From Pseudomonadota bacterium (lineage in GTDB: Bacteria; Myxococcota_A; Polyangia; Polyangiales; Polyangiaceae), in assembly GCA_023428245.1 (NCBI GenBank), contig JAEYYX010000085.1:1-51078 (forward strand): DNA of 51,078 nucleotides. Reading direction: 5' to 3'. A model generated the notes under the pieces. That model made no database searches. It was not told the DNA's origin and worked only from the letters and a program-made list of their open reading frames with translations. The position numbers and the translations under genes are program-made. Below are positions 41,816-51,078 of this stretch, one piece after another; position 1 is the stretch's first letter; each line of letters starts with the position of its first letter.

Positions 41816-42228
41816 TAAAGCTCCGAGCCAGGGAAGAAATAGCGCGTCTCGATCTCACCGTTTTCGACTGAGTCGGAGCCGTGCGCAGCGTTCACGCTGA
41901 CGCTCGCTCCGTACAGCTTGCGGATGGTGCCGGGAGCTGCGTTTGCCGGGTTCGTCGCCCCGATGACGTCGCGCCAGTGTTGTACGGCGTTTTCGCGCTC
42001 AAGGGCCAGGACGATGACCGGGCCGCTTGTCATGAAATCGACGAGCTCGCCGAAGAAGGGGCGCTCGCGGTGCACGGCGTAAAAGCCATCCGCCTCCTTC
42101 CGAGTCAAGAGAATCTGCTTCATGGCTAGGATCTCAAAGCCTTCGTCGAGGATCCGTTGAAGCACATGGCCCTGCTTACGTTGCTTCAGGACGTCGGGCT
42201 TGATGATGGCGAGAGTGCGCTCGGTCAT
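41815..42228 (-). CDS. ndk: Nucleoside diphosphate kinase
   Basis: The protein transfers the gamma-phosphate between nucleoside triphosphates and diphosphates through a phosphohistidine. The start at 42228 has AGGAG a few bases upstream and gives MTERTLAIIKPDVLKQ, the family opening. The active-site histidine is in NAAHGSDS (about residue 115), and the C-terminal EIETRYFF is complete. The 137-residue length is typical. It leads the ndk - small orf - dapD - lipoprotein run. Confidence 0.97.
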   Translation of the reverse strand: MTERTLAIIKPDVLKQRKQGHVLQRILDEGFEILAMKQILLTRKEADGFYAVHRERPFFGELVDFMTSGPVIVLALERENAVQHWRDVIGATNPANAAPGTIRKLYGASVSVNAAHGSDSVENGEIETRYFFPGSEL

Positions 42229-42356
42229 TTCTCCTCTTTTCTCGGGCTGCTTATGACACACTCTAGCCCACAGGCGAAAAAATCGGGGAAATTTGCCGTT
42301 CGGGGGTGCGGAATCGGCGAGAAGTCAGGGCGGGTTCGGCTACACTGCGCTCGATC

Positions 42357-42980
42357 ATGAGCTTTGATTCGAGGCCCTTTCGGCCCCTCCTGGACCGAGG
42401 CAGTAGGACCTTGCTCCTCTTCCTCCTTCCGCTCTCCGTTTCCGTTGGCTGCTTGGGGATGCGGGTCGGAGGCTCTCGAGATGATGATTCAAGCATGGGC
42501 GGAGCGAAGGCTGGCCCCCGCCCGAACGTAGAACCAGGAAGCTGCAACGCCTGGAAGGTCAGCTATTGTGACGCGGTCAAGAGCTGTCAGTCGAGCCACG
42601 CGGCCGAACAGTGCGAAGCGACAGTAGGGTACGTACGCTGCCTGGACGATGCGCCGGTGGGGCGGTGCGAGAGGGAGATCGACGAGACAGTTGCGAGCGA
42701 GAAGTGCTCGTTGCCGGAGGACTGTCACCCCGGAGACATCGCGGACCGCAGGCAAGCAGTCTCCGCTTGTCGCGACTTGTACAAGGCTGCTTGCGAGTGG
42801 GGCTTCTTCTGCGGCTTCTACCTCTCGGAAGACTCCTGCCGCGTGCAGTTCGAATTCCAACAAACTTGTTCGGACGCGCTCGCCGTCCTTCCGGACGCGG
42901 AGAAGTGTCTCCGCGCCTACCAGACGCTCGGCTGTTTCGACCCGCTGCCGGTGGAGTGTCCGGGGATCTTCTTCGAGTGA
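42357..42980 (+). CDS. Cys-rich lipoprotein of unknown function
   Basis: This 207-residue protein has a lipoprotein signal ending VSVGC near residue 31. A Gly/Pro-rich linker follows, then a disulfide-rich part with about 16 cysteines (for example SYCDAVKSCQSSHAAEQC and CEWGFFCGFYLSEDSC). The cysteine pattern suggests several small stabilised loops. No catalytic motif is seen. It starts 128 bases from the divergent ndk gene and stands alone on the plus strand. Its end is 98 bases from the sucD stop. Confidence 0.68.
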   Translation: MSFDSRPFRPLLDRGSRTLLLFLLPLSVSVGCLGMRVGGSRDDDSSMGGAKAGPRPNVEPGSCNAWKVSYCDAVKSCQSSHAAEQCEATVGYVRCLDDAPVGRCEREIDETVASEKCSLPEDCHPGDIADRRQAVSACRDLYKAACEWGFFCGFYLSEDSCRVQFEFQQTCSDALAVLPDAEKCLRAYQTLGCFDPLPVECPGIFFE

Positions 42981-43012
42981 ATTTCGCGAGCCGGAGAAGG
43001 AGCTCGCTGCCC

Positions 43013-43055
43013 AAAATAGCAAACGGCCGCTCGCCCCTTTCGGTGCCAGCGGCCG
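43013..43055 (-). terminator. Rho-independent terminator of the mdh-sucCD operon
   Basis: On the minus strand, CGGCCGCT (43055-43048) pairs perfectly with AGCGGCCG (43031-43024). The run TTTGCTATTTT (43023-43013) follows. It lies 23 bases after the sucD stop. Confidence 0.82.
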
Positions 43056-43077
43056 CATGCTGTGGGTGAGTCCCCTA

Positions 43078-43971
43078 TTAGAGCAGGCTCTTCAGGGTCA
43101 CGCCGAGCTCGGCGGGAGTCGGAGCCACTTTGACTCCCGCCTTCTCTAGGGCTGCGATCTTCTCGGCCGCGGTCCCTTTTCCACCGCTGATGATGGCCCC
43201 GGCGTGGCCCATTCGCTTGCCAGGCGGCGCGGTGCGTCCGGCAATGAAACCCGCGACGGGCTTCTTCATGTTCTTCTGGATCCACTCGGCCGCCAGGATC
43301 TCCGCGTTGCCACCGATTTCACCCATCATGATGACGGCGTCGGTACCCGGATCGTCATTGAACAGCTCGAGGCAGTCGATGAAGTCAAGTCCGGCGACCG
43401 GGTCGCCGCCGATGCCGATGCAGGTGGACTGACCGAGGCCGAGCGCGGTGAGCTGTCCGACGGCCTCGTAGGTGAGCGTGCCGCTCTTCGAGACGACGCC
43501 GATCCTGCCGGGCTTATGGATGTGTCCAGGCATGATGCCGATCTTGCATGCGCCCGGCGTGATGATGCCGGGACAGTTCGGACCGATCAGCTTCGCCTTG
43601 GATGTCTCGAGGGCGCGCCGGACGCGGATCATGTCCATGACGGGGATGCCTTCGGTGATGCAGACAATGAGTTCACATCCCGCGTCCATCGCCTCAAGGA
43701 TCGCGTCAGCGGCGCCGAGGGGCGGCACGAAGATGCAGCTCGTGTTCGCCCCAGCTTTCTGGACCGCTTCGGCGACCGTGTCGAAGACGGGCACGCGTAC
43801 GGTGTCTCCGCTCGGGCCCTTGGCCTCGAAGGTCTCGCCACCGCGGTTCGGAGTGCAGCCGGCGACCACGTCGGTCCCGTAAGCGATGCACTGCGAGGCG
43901 TGGAAGGAGCCGGCGGAGCCGGTGATGCCCTGGAAGACTACTTTGGTTTCTTTGCCTACTAATACGCTCAT
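43078..43971 (-). CDS. sucD: Succinyl-CoA synthetase, alpha subunit
   Basis: With SucC this subunit converts succinyl-CoA to succinate with ATP or GTP formation in the TCA cycle. The N-terminal CoA-binding Rossmann domain opens QGITGSAGSFHASQ (13-28). The phosphohistidine is H256 in GKRMGHAGAIISGG, and MGEIGGNAE near 217-225 is intact. The 297-residue length is normal. It follows sucC after 21 bases, and a strong terminator ends the operon. Confidence 0.97.
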   Translation of the reverse strand: MSVLVGKETKVVFQGITGSAGSFHASQCIAYGTDVVAGCTPNRGGETFEAKGPSGDTVRVPVFDTVAEAVQKAGANTSCIFVPPLGAADAILEAMDAGCELIVCITEGIPVMDMIRVRRALETSKAKLIGPNCPGIITPGACKIGIMPGHIHKPGRIGVVSKSGTLTYEAVGQLTALGLGQSTCIGIGGDPVAGLDFIDCLELFNDDPGTDAVIMMGEIGGNAEILAAEWIQKNMKKPVAGFIAGRTAPPGKRMGHAGAIISGGKGTAAEKIAALEKAGVKVAPTPAELGVTLKSLL

Positions 43972-43992
43972 TTTCGCCTTCGTCCTCGCCGC

Positions 43993-45189
<1,197 letters not shown>

Positions 45190-45199
45190 GAGATATTCC

Positions 45200-46138
45200 T
45201 CAGATCGACTTCTTCACCACGTCGACCACGCTCTGCACGCTCTCGACGCTCTTCTGGAGCATTGCCTTCTCGTCGGAGGACAGCGAAACCTCGACAATCT
45301 GCTCGATGCCGCCGCCGCCAATCACGGTCGGCACACCCATGAAGAAGCCTGAGTAGCCGTACTGGCCGTCGAGGTAAGCGGCTGAAGGCAGAAGGCGCTT
45401 CTCGTCGTTCAGGTACGCCTCAGCCATCGCGATCGCGCTCGCAGCAGGCGCGTAGTAGGCGCTCGTGCCCATGAGCTTTACGATCTCGCCGCCGCCAGTG
45501 CGGGTGCGCTTGATGATGGCGTCGAGGGTCTCAGCATCGACGAACTTGCTGACGGGGACGCCGTTGATGGTGCAGGCAGAGAGCACCGGGACCATGTCGT
45601 CGCCGTGTCCGCCGAGGACCATCGTGCGCAAGTCCTTCACGCTGGCGTTCGCCGCGCGCGCAAGGAAGAGCGAGAAGCGAGCGCTATCGAGCACGCCGGC
45701 CATACCCGCGACCATGCTCTTCGCGAAGCCGGTGACGCGGTGGTACTCGTAGACCATGGCGTCGAGGGGGTTCGAGATGATGATCGAGAAGGCATTCGGA
45801 CAGTGCTTCTTTGCGTTCTCGGCGACGTCGCGGATGATCGGCAGGTTGATTCCGACCAGGTCGTCGCGGCTCTGACCGGGCTTACGGGGGACACCAGCGG
45901 TCACAATCAGCACATCAGCCCCAGCGACGTCTTCCCAGGAAGACGTCCCGATCACGCGCGCGTCCGATCCGCTCAGGGTGCTCGCCTGCTCGAGGTCGAG
46001 GGCTTTGCCCTTGGCGAACTCCTCCTTGGCCTTGATGTCAAAGAGAACGACATCGCCGAGTTGCTTCGTCATCGCCAGGTTCGCGAGCTCGCCGCCGATG
46101 TTGCCCGCGCCGATCAGACCAATCTTCTTCCGCTTCAT
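45200..46138 (-). CDS. mdh: Malate dehydrogenase (LDH-like type)
   Basis: This 312-residue NAD-dependent enzyme oxidises malate to oxaloacetate. The nucleotide loop is GLIGAGNIGG (7-16), followed by the NAD-selecting acid in LFDI. Substrate arginines R85 and R91 sit in GVPRKPGQSRDDL. N123 (ISNP), the D151/R154 pair and catalytic H178 (GGHGDD) complete the active site. The PRKPGQSRDD loop supports malate rather than lactate specificity. It is the first gene of the mdh-sucC-sucD operon. Confidence 0.97.
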   Translation of the reverse strand: MKRKKIGLIGAGNIGGELANLAMTKQLGDVVLFDIKAKEEFAKGKALDLEQASTLSGSDARVIGTSSWEDVAGADVLIVTAGVPRKPGQSRDDLVGINLPIIRDVAENAKKHCPNAFSIIISNPLDAMVYEYHRVTGFAKSMVAGMAGVLDSARFSLFLARAANASVKDLRTMVLGGHGDDMVPVLSACTINGVPVSKFVDAETLDAIIKRTRTGGGEIVKLMGTSAYYAPAASAIAMAEAYLNDEKRLLPSAAYLDGQYGYSGFFMGVPTVIGGGGIEQIVEVSLSSDEKAMLQKSVESVQSVVDVVKKSI

Positions 46139-46316
46139 AGTGCTCTTCTCCGAAATTTTTGGGCCAGAAAGGCCTCTGAGCGGTCCGCGTAGATCACCTT
46201 GGGCATGAGGGCAACCTGACGGCCGGGGCGCTTTATGAAGCGGGAGGACGAAACCCGACGTATGCGCGTTCGCCCGGCTCCCTCGCGGGGGGAGGCCGAG
46301 CGAAGCTGTGTGTGCG

Positions 46317-46877
46317 TCAGGAGTCGACCTTGGTATGGCAACCGAAACAGCCGAAACCTTCGTGCGTCTCGGGATCGTAGACAGGCTCTCCGAGCAGCTT
46401 GGCCATTGTCGGCACGACGTGCTCCATCATGAACTTCGTGCCGCGCGGGTGCTCCTTCAGCTCATCGGCGAAGCCATCGGAAGGATCGAGCTTCAGAAGC
46501 TCAGGGTTCGGCATCTCGAAGTTTCCTTGGACTGCGCGGGAGCCGTGACAGGTCTTGCAGCTGAAGTCCTGAGCACTCTTCCGATTGTGCTCCTCGAACA
46601 AAGCTTTCATCTCCGGAAGCACGACCTTCTTCATCAGGCTCATCCGCTCACCGGGGGTCATGTCGTCGAAGGCCTTCCGCTTCGCGGTCGGTGCTTCGCC
46701 ATCGTTCTCCTCGCCGACGCGCTCTGCGGTCACGGAAGGTAGAGGCTGCTTCCCTTCAGGTTCGGCCGCAGTCTCACTCGGAGTTGCCGCCCGATCGCCG
46801 GGGGTGACGGTACAACCGAGCGCTGCGCCCAGAGCGATGGCCAGCGAAGAACCGAGAACGATGGCGGATTTTTTCAT
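46317..46877 (-). CDS. Diheme c-type lipoprotein
   Basis: The start at 46877 gives MKKSAIVLGSSLAIALGAAL followed by GC, a lipoprotein signal with C22. The 186-residue protein has two heme-attachment motifs, CKTCH (107-111) and CFGCH (177-181), and an acidic Pro/Ala linker (about 25-65). Several methionines and histidines between the two motifs (for example in RGTKFMMEHVVP) are candidate sixth ligands. It is probably a periplasmic or outer-membrane electron carrier. It starts 25 bases after the cytosolic kinase gene on the same strand, an unusual pairing. The partner in electron transfer is unknown. Confidence 0.85.
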   Translation of the reverse strand: MKKSAIVLGSSLAIALGAALGCTVTPGDRAATPSETAAEPEGKQPLPSVTAERVGEENDGEAPTAKRKAFDDMTPGERMSLMKKVVLPEMKALFEEHNRKSAQDFSCKTCHGSRAVQGNFEMPNPELLKLDPSDGFADELKEHPRGTKFMMEHVVPTMAKLLGEPVYDPETHEGFGCFGCHTKVDS

Positions 46878-46902
46878 GGGCAGATGATCTGCCCAGGGCT
46901 CC

Positions 46903-47979
46903 TCAACTGTCAAACCGATCCGAAGTCGGCCCGAAGGCGCCAAAAGCCTTCGCCAAGACTCGCGCGGCTCGGACCCCTTTTTCGGAGCGAGGGCGATAGA
47001 TCTCGTCGCGGCCGTCCATGGGCCCCGTGGGGGATGGACCGTCTGCCAGACCAATCACCTCATCGAGCGCCGCTCCGAAGGCCGCCATATCCAGATAACG
47101 ATCTTCAGGGTTCTTTCGTGTCGCCTTGTGAATTACGGCTTCGAGACCGGGCAAGAGCTCGTCGACGAGCCAGCTCGCCGGTGGGACCGGACTGAAGAGT
47201 TGGTGTCGGACCAGATCCTTGGTGTCGGGGGCATCGAAGGGGAGCTGGCCGGTGACCATCCGGAACAGCATCATGCCGAGGGAGTAGATGTCAGTTCGCT
47301 CGTCGACAGGCTCGACCAAGATCTGTTCAGGCGCCATGTACTGGACGGTCCCGAGGATGCTCATCGACTGTTCGTCGTAGGTCTCGCTCGAAAGTTGAGC
47401 CATGCCGAAATCGAGGACTTTGACGTGGCTTGGCTCATCGATCGGCCCAACCAGGAAGATGTTGTCTGGCTTGAGGTCACGGTGGACGACGCCTGCGGCG
47501 TGCACTGCTTCGAGCGCGGTGGCAACTTCACGCATGAGCCGGACAGCGAGCTCGGCATCGACGAACTGGTGGCGTTTCAGATGGTCGCCGAGAGATTCTC
47601 CCTGGAGCGGCTCGAGGACGAGATAGGGAGGCTCGTCGGGCGGCTCCTCGATGGCGAGGATCTTGATGACAGCCGGATGCGAGATCAGTCTGAGCGCCTC
47701 GGCTTCGAGCAAGAAGCGCTCGTGGAGCTCTCTGTTCCGCGCGATGCCCGGGCGAAGCCGCTTGACCACCACGAGCTCGGAGGTCTCATTGTCGCGGGTC
47801 AAGAACACGTCCGCCGTGCCACCGCGTCCGACCAAGCCTTTCACAATGAACCGACCGCCGATGACCTCTTCTTCCGGCTGAACCGGGAGCAAAGAGTAAC
47901 CTCGAAGGGAACCCCCACGGGAAGGCGGAGAAGAGTGCATGTTCAGGCCAGGCAGATCGCTACCGAGACCATGGTCCAT
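46903..47979 (-). CDS. Cytosolic Ser/Thr protein kinase
   Basis: This 358-residue PknB-type kinase has no membrane helix. The glycine loop is GRGGTADVF (from about 51). K73 is the ATP lysine, HRDLKPDN carries catalytic D168, D190-F-G is in VLDFGMA, and the activation segment ends GTVQYMAPEQ. All catalytic residues are present. A short tail after the kinase (about 300-358) is not a recognised domain. The start may be the ATG at 47979 or the one at 47940 (MHSSPPSR). The diheme lipoprotein gene follows after 25 bases. It diverges from fabF across 240 bases. Confidence 0.93.
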   Translation of the reverse strand: MDHGLGSDLPGLNMHSSPPSRGGSLRGYSLLPVQPEEEVIGGRFIVKGLVGRGGTADVFLTRDNETSELVVVKRLRPGIARNRELHERFLLEAEALRLISHPAVIKILAIEEPPDEPPYLVLEPLQGESLGDHLKRHQFVDAELAVRLMREVATALEAVHAAGVVHRDLKPDNIFLVGPIDEPSHVKVLDFGMAQLSSETYDEQSMSILGTVQYMAPEQILVEPVDERTDIYSLGMMLFRMVTGQLPFDAPDTKDLVRHQLFSPVPPASWLVDELLPGLEAVIHKATRKNPEDRYLDMAAFGAALDEVIGLADGPSPTGPMDGRDEIYRPRSEKGVRAARVLAKAFGAFGPTSDRFDS

Positions 47980-48219
47980 CTAACTTGCGGCGATATCAAA
48001 ATTCGTCTGCAAGGACCAAGATTCTAGCATTTTCCCGGCTGGGGGTCCCGGGAGATGCCCCGCGAGGCGCGCTTGGGTGTCCGAAGGCGCCCCCTGAGCC
48101 CCGTCCGAGTCTTCTCGGAGCAAGAGCCAGCTGCTAGAGGAGCCCCTCGCCGACCGCGACTCGCGGAGAAGCGCCGGCCTTCGCCTCCGAGGATCTTCCT
48201 CGGGAGCGCCTCGGAGTGA

Positions 48220-49464
48220 ATGAGCATGCGCAGAGTTGTTGTGACTGGAATTGGGGCGGTGTCGCCCGTTGGCCTCGACGTCGCGTCCTCCTGGGAGTCC
48301 GTGATTCACGGACGGAGCGGTGTCGCCCGCATCACCCGCTTCGACCCGACCGACTATTCGGCGCAGATCGCCGCCGAGGTAAAGGGCTTTGATCCGACGA
48401 ACTTCATCGAAAAGAAGCGGATCAAGGAGATGGATACCTTCATCCATTACGCGATTGCGGCTGCGGATGAAGCTGTGAAGAGCTCGGGCATCAACGAGAG
48501 CTCGATCGACAAGGAGCTCATCGGGACCATCATCGGCGTCGGCCTCGGCGGTCTTCCGTTCCTCGAGCAGATGGGACGAGTGCTGGTCGAGAAGGGCTCT
48601 AAGAAGATGTCGCCTTACTTCATCCCGGCGGTTATCTCGAACTTGGCTCCCGGTCAGCTGAGCATGCGCTACGGCTACAAAGGTTCAAGTTTCACGACCA
48701 CGAGCGCCTGTGCTTCGGGCGCCCACGCGATCGGCGAAGCGACGCGGGCGATTCGCCTCGGAGAGCTTGATGCCTGTCTGGTGGGTGGCGCGGAAGCGAC
48801 CGTCACGGGCCTTGGGATCGGCGGTTTCGCGCAGATGCGGGCGCTCTCGACGCGCAATGACGAGCCCGAGAAGGCGAGCCGACCCTGGGATCAGGATCGC
48901 GATGGGTTTGTCATGGGGGAAGGGGCGGCGATGCTCGTGCTCGAAGAGTACGAGCTAGCACGCAAGCGCGGCGCGAAGATTTACGCAGAGGTTGCCGGTT
49001 ACGGAACGACTGCTGACGCGTACCACATGACCTCACCGTCGCCGGAAGGTGAAGGCGCTCAGCGTTCGATGAAGATGGCGCTCAAGGGCGCGAAGCTGAA
49101 CCCCTCGGACATCGGCTACGTGAACGCTCACGCGACGTCGACTGGAGTCGGGGACATCAATGAGCTCCTCGCAGGGCGAGCCGTGTTCGGATCTCACGCA
49201 ACGGATGGCCTTTTTGTGTCGAGCACGAAGTCGATGACCGGCCACCTGCTCGGAGCAGCGGGTGCGCTCGAGAGCGTCTTCTGTATCTGCGCCCTCGAGA
49301 GCGGGATCTTGCCCCCGACGATCAACCTCGACAGTCCGATCGAAGAGGCTGCTGGCATGAACCTCATTCCCCATCGCGCGGTCGAGCGCCGCGTGAATGC
49401 GGTGATGAACAACTCCTTCGGCTTCGGCGGGACGAACGCCACCGTCATCTTCACGCGGGTCTAA
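48220..49464 (+). CDS. fabF: Beta-ketoacyl-ACP synthase II
   Basis: This 414-residue condensing enzyme elongates acyl-ACP with malonyl-ACP in fatty-acid synthesis. The thiolase-fold active site is complete: the cysteine in TTTSACASGAHAIG (about 163), the first histidine in NAHATSTGVGD (about 303) and the second in KSMTGHLLGAAG (about 340). The NNSFGFGGTNA segment near the C-terminus is typical. GGAG lies five bases before ATG 48220; an in-frame ATG two codons later is also possible. No acpP or other fab gene adjoins it here. Confidence 0.95.
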   Translation: MSMRRVVVTGIGAVSPVGLDVASSWESVIHGRSGVARITRFDPTDYSAQIAAEVKGFDPTNFIEKKRIKEMDTFIHYAIAAADEAVKSSGINESSIDKELIGTIIGVGLGGLPFLEQMGRVLVEKGSKKMSPYFIPAVISNLAPGQLSMRYGYKGSSFTTTSACASGAHAIGEATRAIRLGELDACLVGGAEATVTGLGIGGFAQMRALSTRNDEPEKASRPWDQDRDGFVMGEGAAMLVLEEYELARKRGAKIYAEVAGYGTTADAYHMTSPSPEGEGAQRSMKMALKGAKLNPSDIGYVNAHATSTGVGDINELLAGRAVFGSHATDGLFVSSTKSMTGHLLGAAGALESVFCICALESGILPPTINLDSPIEEAAGMNLIPHRAVERRVNAVMNNSFGFGGTNATVIFTRV

Positions 49465-49570
49465 TCCGCGGCTTAGGGAGGGAATGCGGGACCGGTCGGG
49501 AGAGCTGTCCCAGCTTTGACCTGACGGGGGAAGGGAGTCCGTGGTCAGAGGTCGACCATAGAGCTGTCGG

Positions 49571-50299
49571 TCAAAAGAGGCTCGCGCTGCTCGTCGCGCG
49601 GGCTTCTCCTTTTTTCGGCTTCGGGACGACGCCGTAGAGAGACAAGCGGAACCCGAGCAGAACATGATCGGTGGTCATGCTTTGGCTGAAGGAGTGCAGG
49701 TATGAGAGGCTCGGTCCCGCTGAGAAGTTCCAGAAGCGGAGCGGCTCGTAGAAAACGCTGACCCCGAGCGACGACATAGAGCCGCCGTCCGCGAGGGGCT
49801 TTTGGTCGTTGCCGCGGTCGGGATCGAGCAAGTAGCCGACCCCGAGGCCGCCTTCGATAGCAATGCCCAGATCTTGCCAGGTTCCGCCGCGGTAAAAGAG
49901 GGGGAAGCCCTCGACGTGGAGGATGAACGAGGGATTAGCGGCGACCGGATTGCCGGTTAGGGTCGCGGTGGAGCTGAAGCCGAGCCCGACGCTGAGCCAA
50001 TCTCGGAGGGCGCCACCGAGCCAGAGCGTGAAGTTGTTGCCAAGTTCGAAGCCGGTGCTCTGTCGATTGTCGGGATCGGAGATCGAAGCCACGGAGTTCT
50101 CGAACCCCGTGGCGTGGCTGAGGCCGAAGCTTGAACTCATGGCCATAGCGAAGCCGTCCCGGCGGACGCTTGGCTCAGGCGCATAACTAACGGCGTTATC
50201 GTCGCCGCCGACGGTCCCTCCTGGAGGTGCCGCTGCTGCCCCGCCCGCTGAGGTGAGGATCAGCAAGGGAAGCGCTCGTCCGAAGGCTCGCACGCTCAT
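49571..50299 (-). CDS. Putative outer-membrane beta-barrel protein
   Basis: This 242-residue protein has a signal peptide (hydrophobic 8-22, likely cleaved near AAA/PPGG). The rest alternates short strands rich in aromatic and Gly residues, for example FELGNNFTLWLGGALRDWLSVG and FYEPLRFWNFSAGPSLSYL. The last strand before a basic tail is HVLLGFRLSLYGVV. These patterns suggest a small barrel of about eight to ten strands. The last residues (after VVPKPKKG) are polar, so the barrel probably ends before them. It stands alone between fabF and cmoA. No family is recognised with certainty. Confidence 0.62.
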   Translation of the reverse strand: MSVRAFGRALPLLILTSAGGAAAAPPGGTVGGDDNAVSYAPEPSVRRDGFAMAMSSSFGLSHATGFENSVASISDPDNRQSTGFELGNNFTLWLGGALRDWLSVGLGFSSTATLTGNPVAANPSFILHVEGFPLFYRGGTWQDLGIAIEGGLGVGYLLDPDRGNDQKPLADGGSMSSLGVSVFYEPLRFWNFSAGPSLSYLHSFSQSMTTDHVLLGFRLSLYGVVPKPKKGEARATSSASLF

Positions 50300-50376
50300 G
50301 ATGGCCGGCTAGCATGGCGGGAGGGCCCGAGCCAAGGGACAGCTCGGGGAAGACCGAGAGAGGCCGGGCAGGTCGC

Positions 50377-51078
50377 TTAGCCCCAGGCAATCCAGGCGCG
50401 GAAGCAGAGGCTCGAGAAGAGGGGATCGATCTTCTGGAACCCCACGCTTGAGAGCGCTCGCAGGTTTTCCTCGAGCGTCCAAGGGAACAAGACTCCTGAA
50501 AGACTCCGTTCCTTGGCTAAGATTTCAGCCTGGGAGAAGCCCTGGGCGCGCTTGAATGCGTGGTACTCGGCGCGCGCTCGAGCTTCTTCGAGAGGATCAT
50601 CCTCGCGTACCTTCTCGGCGAGGAGAAAGGAGCCTCCGGGACGGAGAGCCTCTCGAATCTTCCGGAGCAGGGCCCAGCGCTCAGCATCTGGGATGAACTG
50701 GAGGACGTAGAGGGCGAACACGCCGTCCCAGCGACCGAAGTCGAATTGGGCGAGGTCGGCGCATACGTAGTGACCGGAGGGATCGAGGCGGTACGCTTCT
50801 TCGATCATCCCGGGCTCTCGGTCGACGCCGACGATCTCCGCGGTTGGCTGAACCTGGCGCAGCTTATGGGTCAGGGTTCCTGTGGAACAGCCGAGATCGA
50901 GGAGTCGTCCAGCCTGGGGCAGGCTCTGTGCGTGCTCGAGGCACCTCTCGTGAAGCTCGTCGTACCCTGGGATCGAACGGCGCACGTGGCGATTGAACAC
51001 ACGCGGCAGGCCCTCTCCGAACGTCCACTTTCCCGGCGCGCGAGTGATGCCGTCGCCGACCGGGGAAGCGGAGGAGTG
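50377..51078 (-). CDS. cmoA: Carboxy-SAM synthase, 5-prime end outside the window
   Basis: CmoA makes carboxy-SAM from SAM and prephenate for cmo5U34 in tRNA. Matches to the family are RSIPGYDEL, the SAM loop LLDLGCSTGTLTH, LQFIPDAERWALLRKIREAL, LRPGGSFLLAEK and FKRAQGFSQAEI. The frame stays open past the GTG at 51000 to the window edge. The extra residues read APGKWTFGEGLPRVF, which matches the CmoA N-terminus (GDWTF...EVF in E. coli), so GTG 51000 is not the true start. The start lies beyond 51078. With cmoB at 12.3-13.3 kb, the window carries both Cmo enzymes. Confidence 0.9.
   Translation of the reverse strand, partial: HSSASPVGDGITRAPGKWTFGEGLPRVFNRHVRRSIPGYDELHERCLEHAQSLPQAGRLLDLGCSTGTLTHKLRQVQPTAEIVGVDREPGMIEEAYRLDPSGHYVCADLAQFDFGRWDGVFALYVLQFIPDAERWALLRKIREALRPGGSFLLAEKVREDDPLEEARARAEYHAFKRAQGFSQAEILAKERSLSGVLFPWTLEENLRALSSVGFQKIDPLFSSLCFRAWIAWG

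Noticed and set aside
46135..46341. Small minus-strand frame before mdh, reading MPKVIYADRSEAFLAQK near its end, considered as a leader peptide.
   Set aside because: There is no ribosome site before the internal ATG, and nothing attenuator-like follows it.

Overview
The window looks like chromosomal DNA of a high-GC myxobacterium (Myxococcota, probably near the Polyangiales). This is inferred from content, not from a marker gene. The signs are many lipoproteins with Gly/Ser/Ala-rich or Cys-rich mature parts, one with a GCNSILGI-type lipobox, two Ser/Thr protein kinases, a TPR/PEGA-type envelope protein with overlapping lipoprotein, strong codon bias, and mostly housekeeping genes in short mixed-strand operons. 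No gene-free stretch exceeds 300 bases. The longest gaps are 47980-48219, 39069-39290 and 11555-11764.

Layout. Positions 2-1487 hold a complete IS4-family insertion sequence. From 1.6 to 9.1 kb there is a lipoprotein, a deoC / ABM monooxygenase / iron alcohol dehydrogenase run, a BASS-type transporter with queD, the thyA-folA pair and an EamA transporter. From 9.1 to 13.3 kb there is a large pseudo-receiver/TPR membrane protein, a tRNA-like remnant, a DUF2141 protein and cmoB. From 13.5 to 24.0 kb a plus-strand run holds an alpha-2-macroglobulin lipoprotein, pbpC, an HTTM protein with its small partner, and manA. From 24.0 to 30.5 kb there is a propeller-like lipoprotein, a GH6 glycosidase lipoprotein with its own terminator, a GAF-AraC regulator behind def, and an unusual recQ. 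From 30.6 to 35.7 kb a minus-strand run reads proS, a cystathionine-synthase-like gene, yqeY and a membrane Ser/Thr kinase. From 35.8 to 43.0 kb there is an O-methyltransferase, the PEGA/Cys-rich pair, a DUF4202 protein, an ndk - orf - dapD - lipoprotein operon and another Cys-rich lipoprotein. From 43.0 to 51.1 kb there is the TCA operon mdh-sucC-sucD with a clear terminator, a kinase/diheme lipoprotein pair, fabF, an outer-membrane-like protein and cmoA, which runs off the right edge.

How the genes work together. thyA-folA make dTMP and recycle its folate. mdh-sucCD are TCA-cycle steps. cmoA and cmoB, 37 kb apart, together make the cmo5U34 wobble modification, and queD feeds queuosine, so two wobble-base modification pathways are represented. 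The A2M/PbpC pair is the known periplasmic protease-trap and peptidoglycan-repair module.

No gene cluster here is plainly a new system. The best leads are the pseudo-receiver/TPR protein, the HTTM pair, the kinase plus diheme lipoprotein pair, the RecQ without a winged helix, and the tRNA-like remnant at 11.6 kb.
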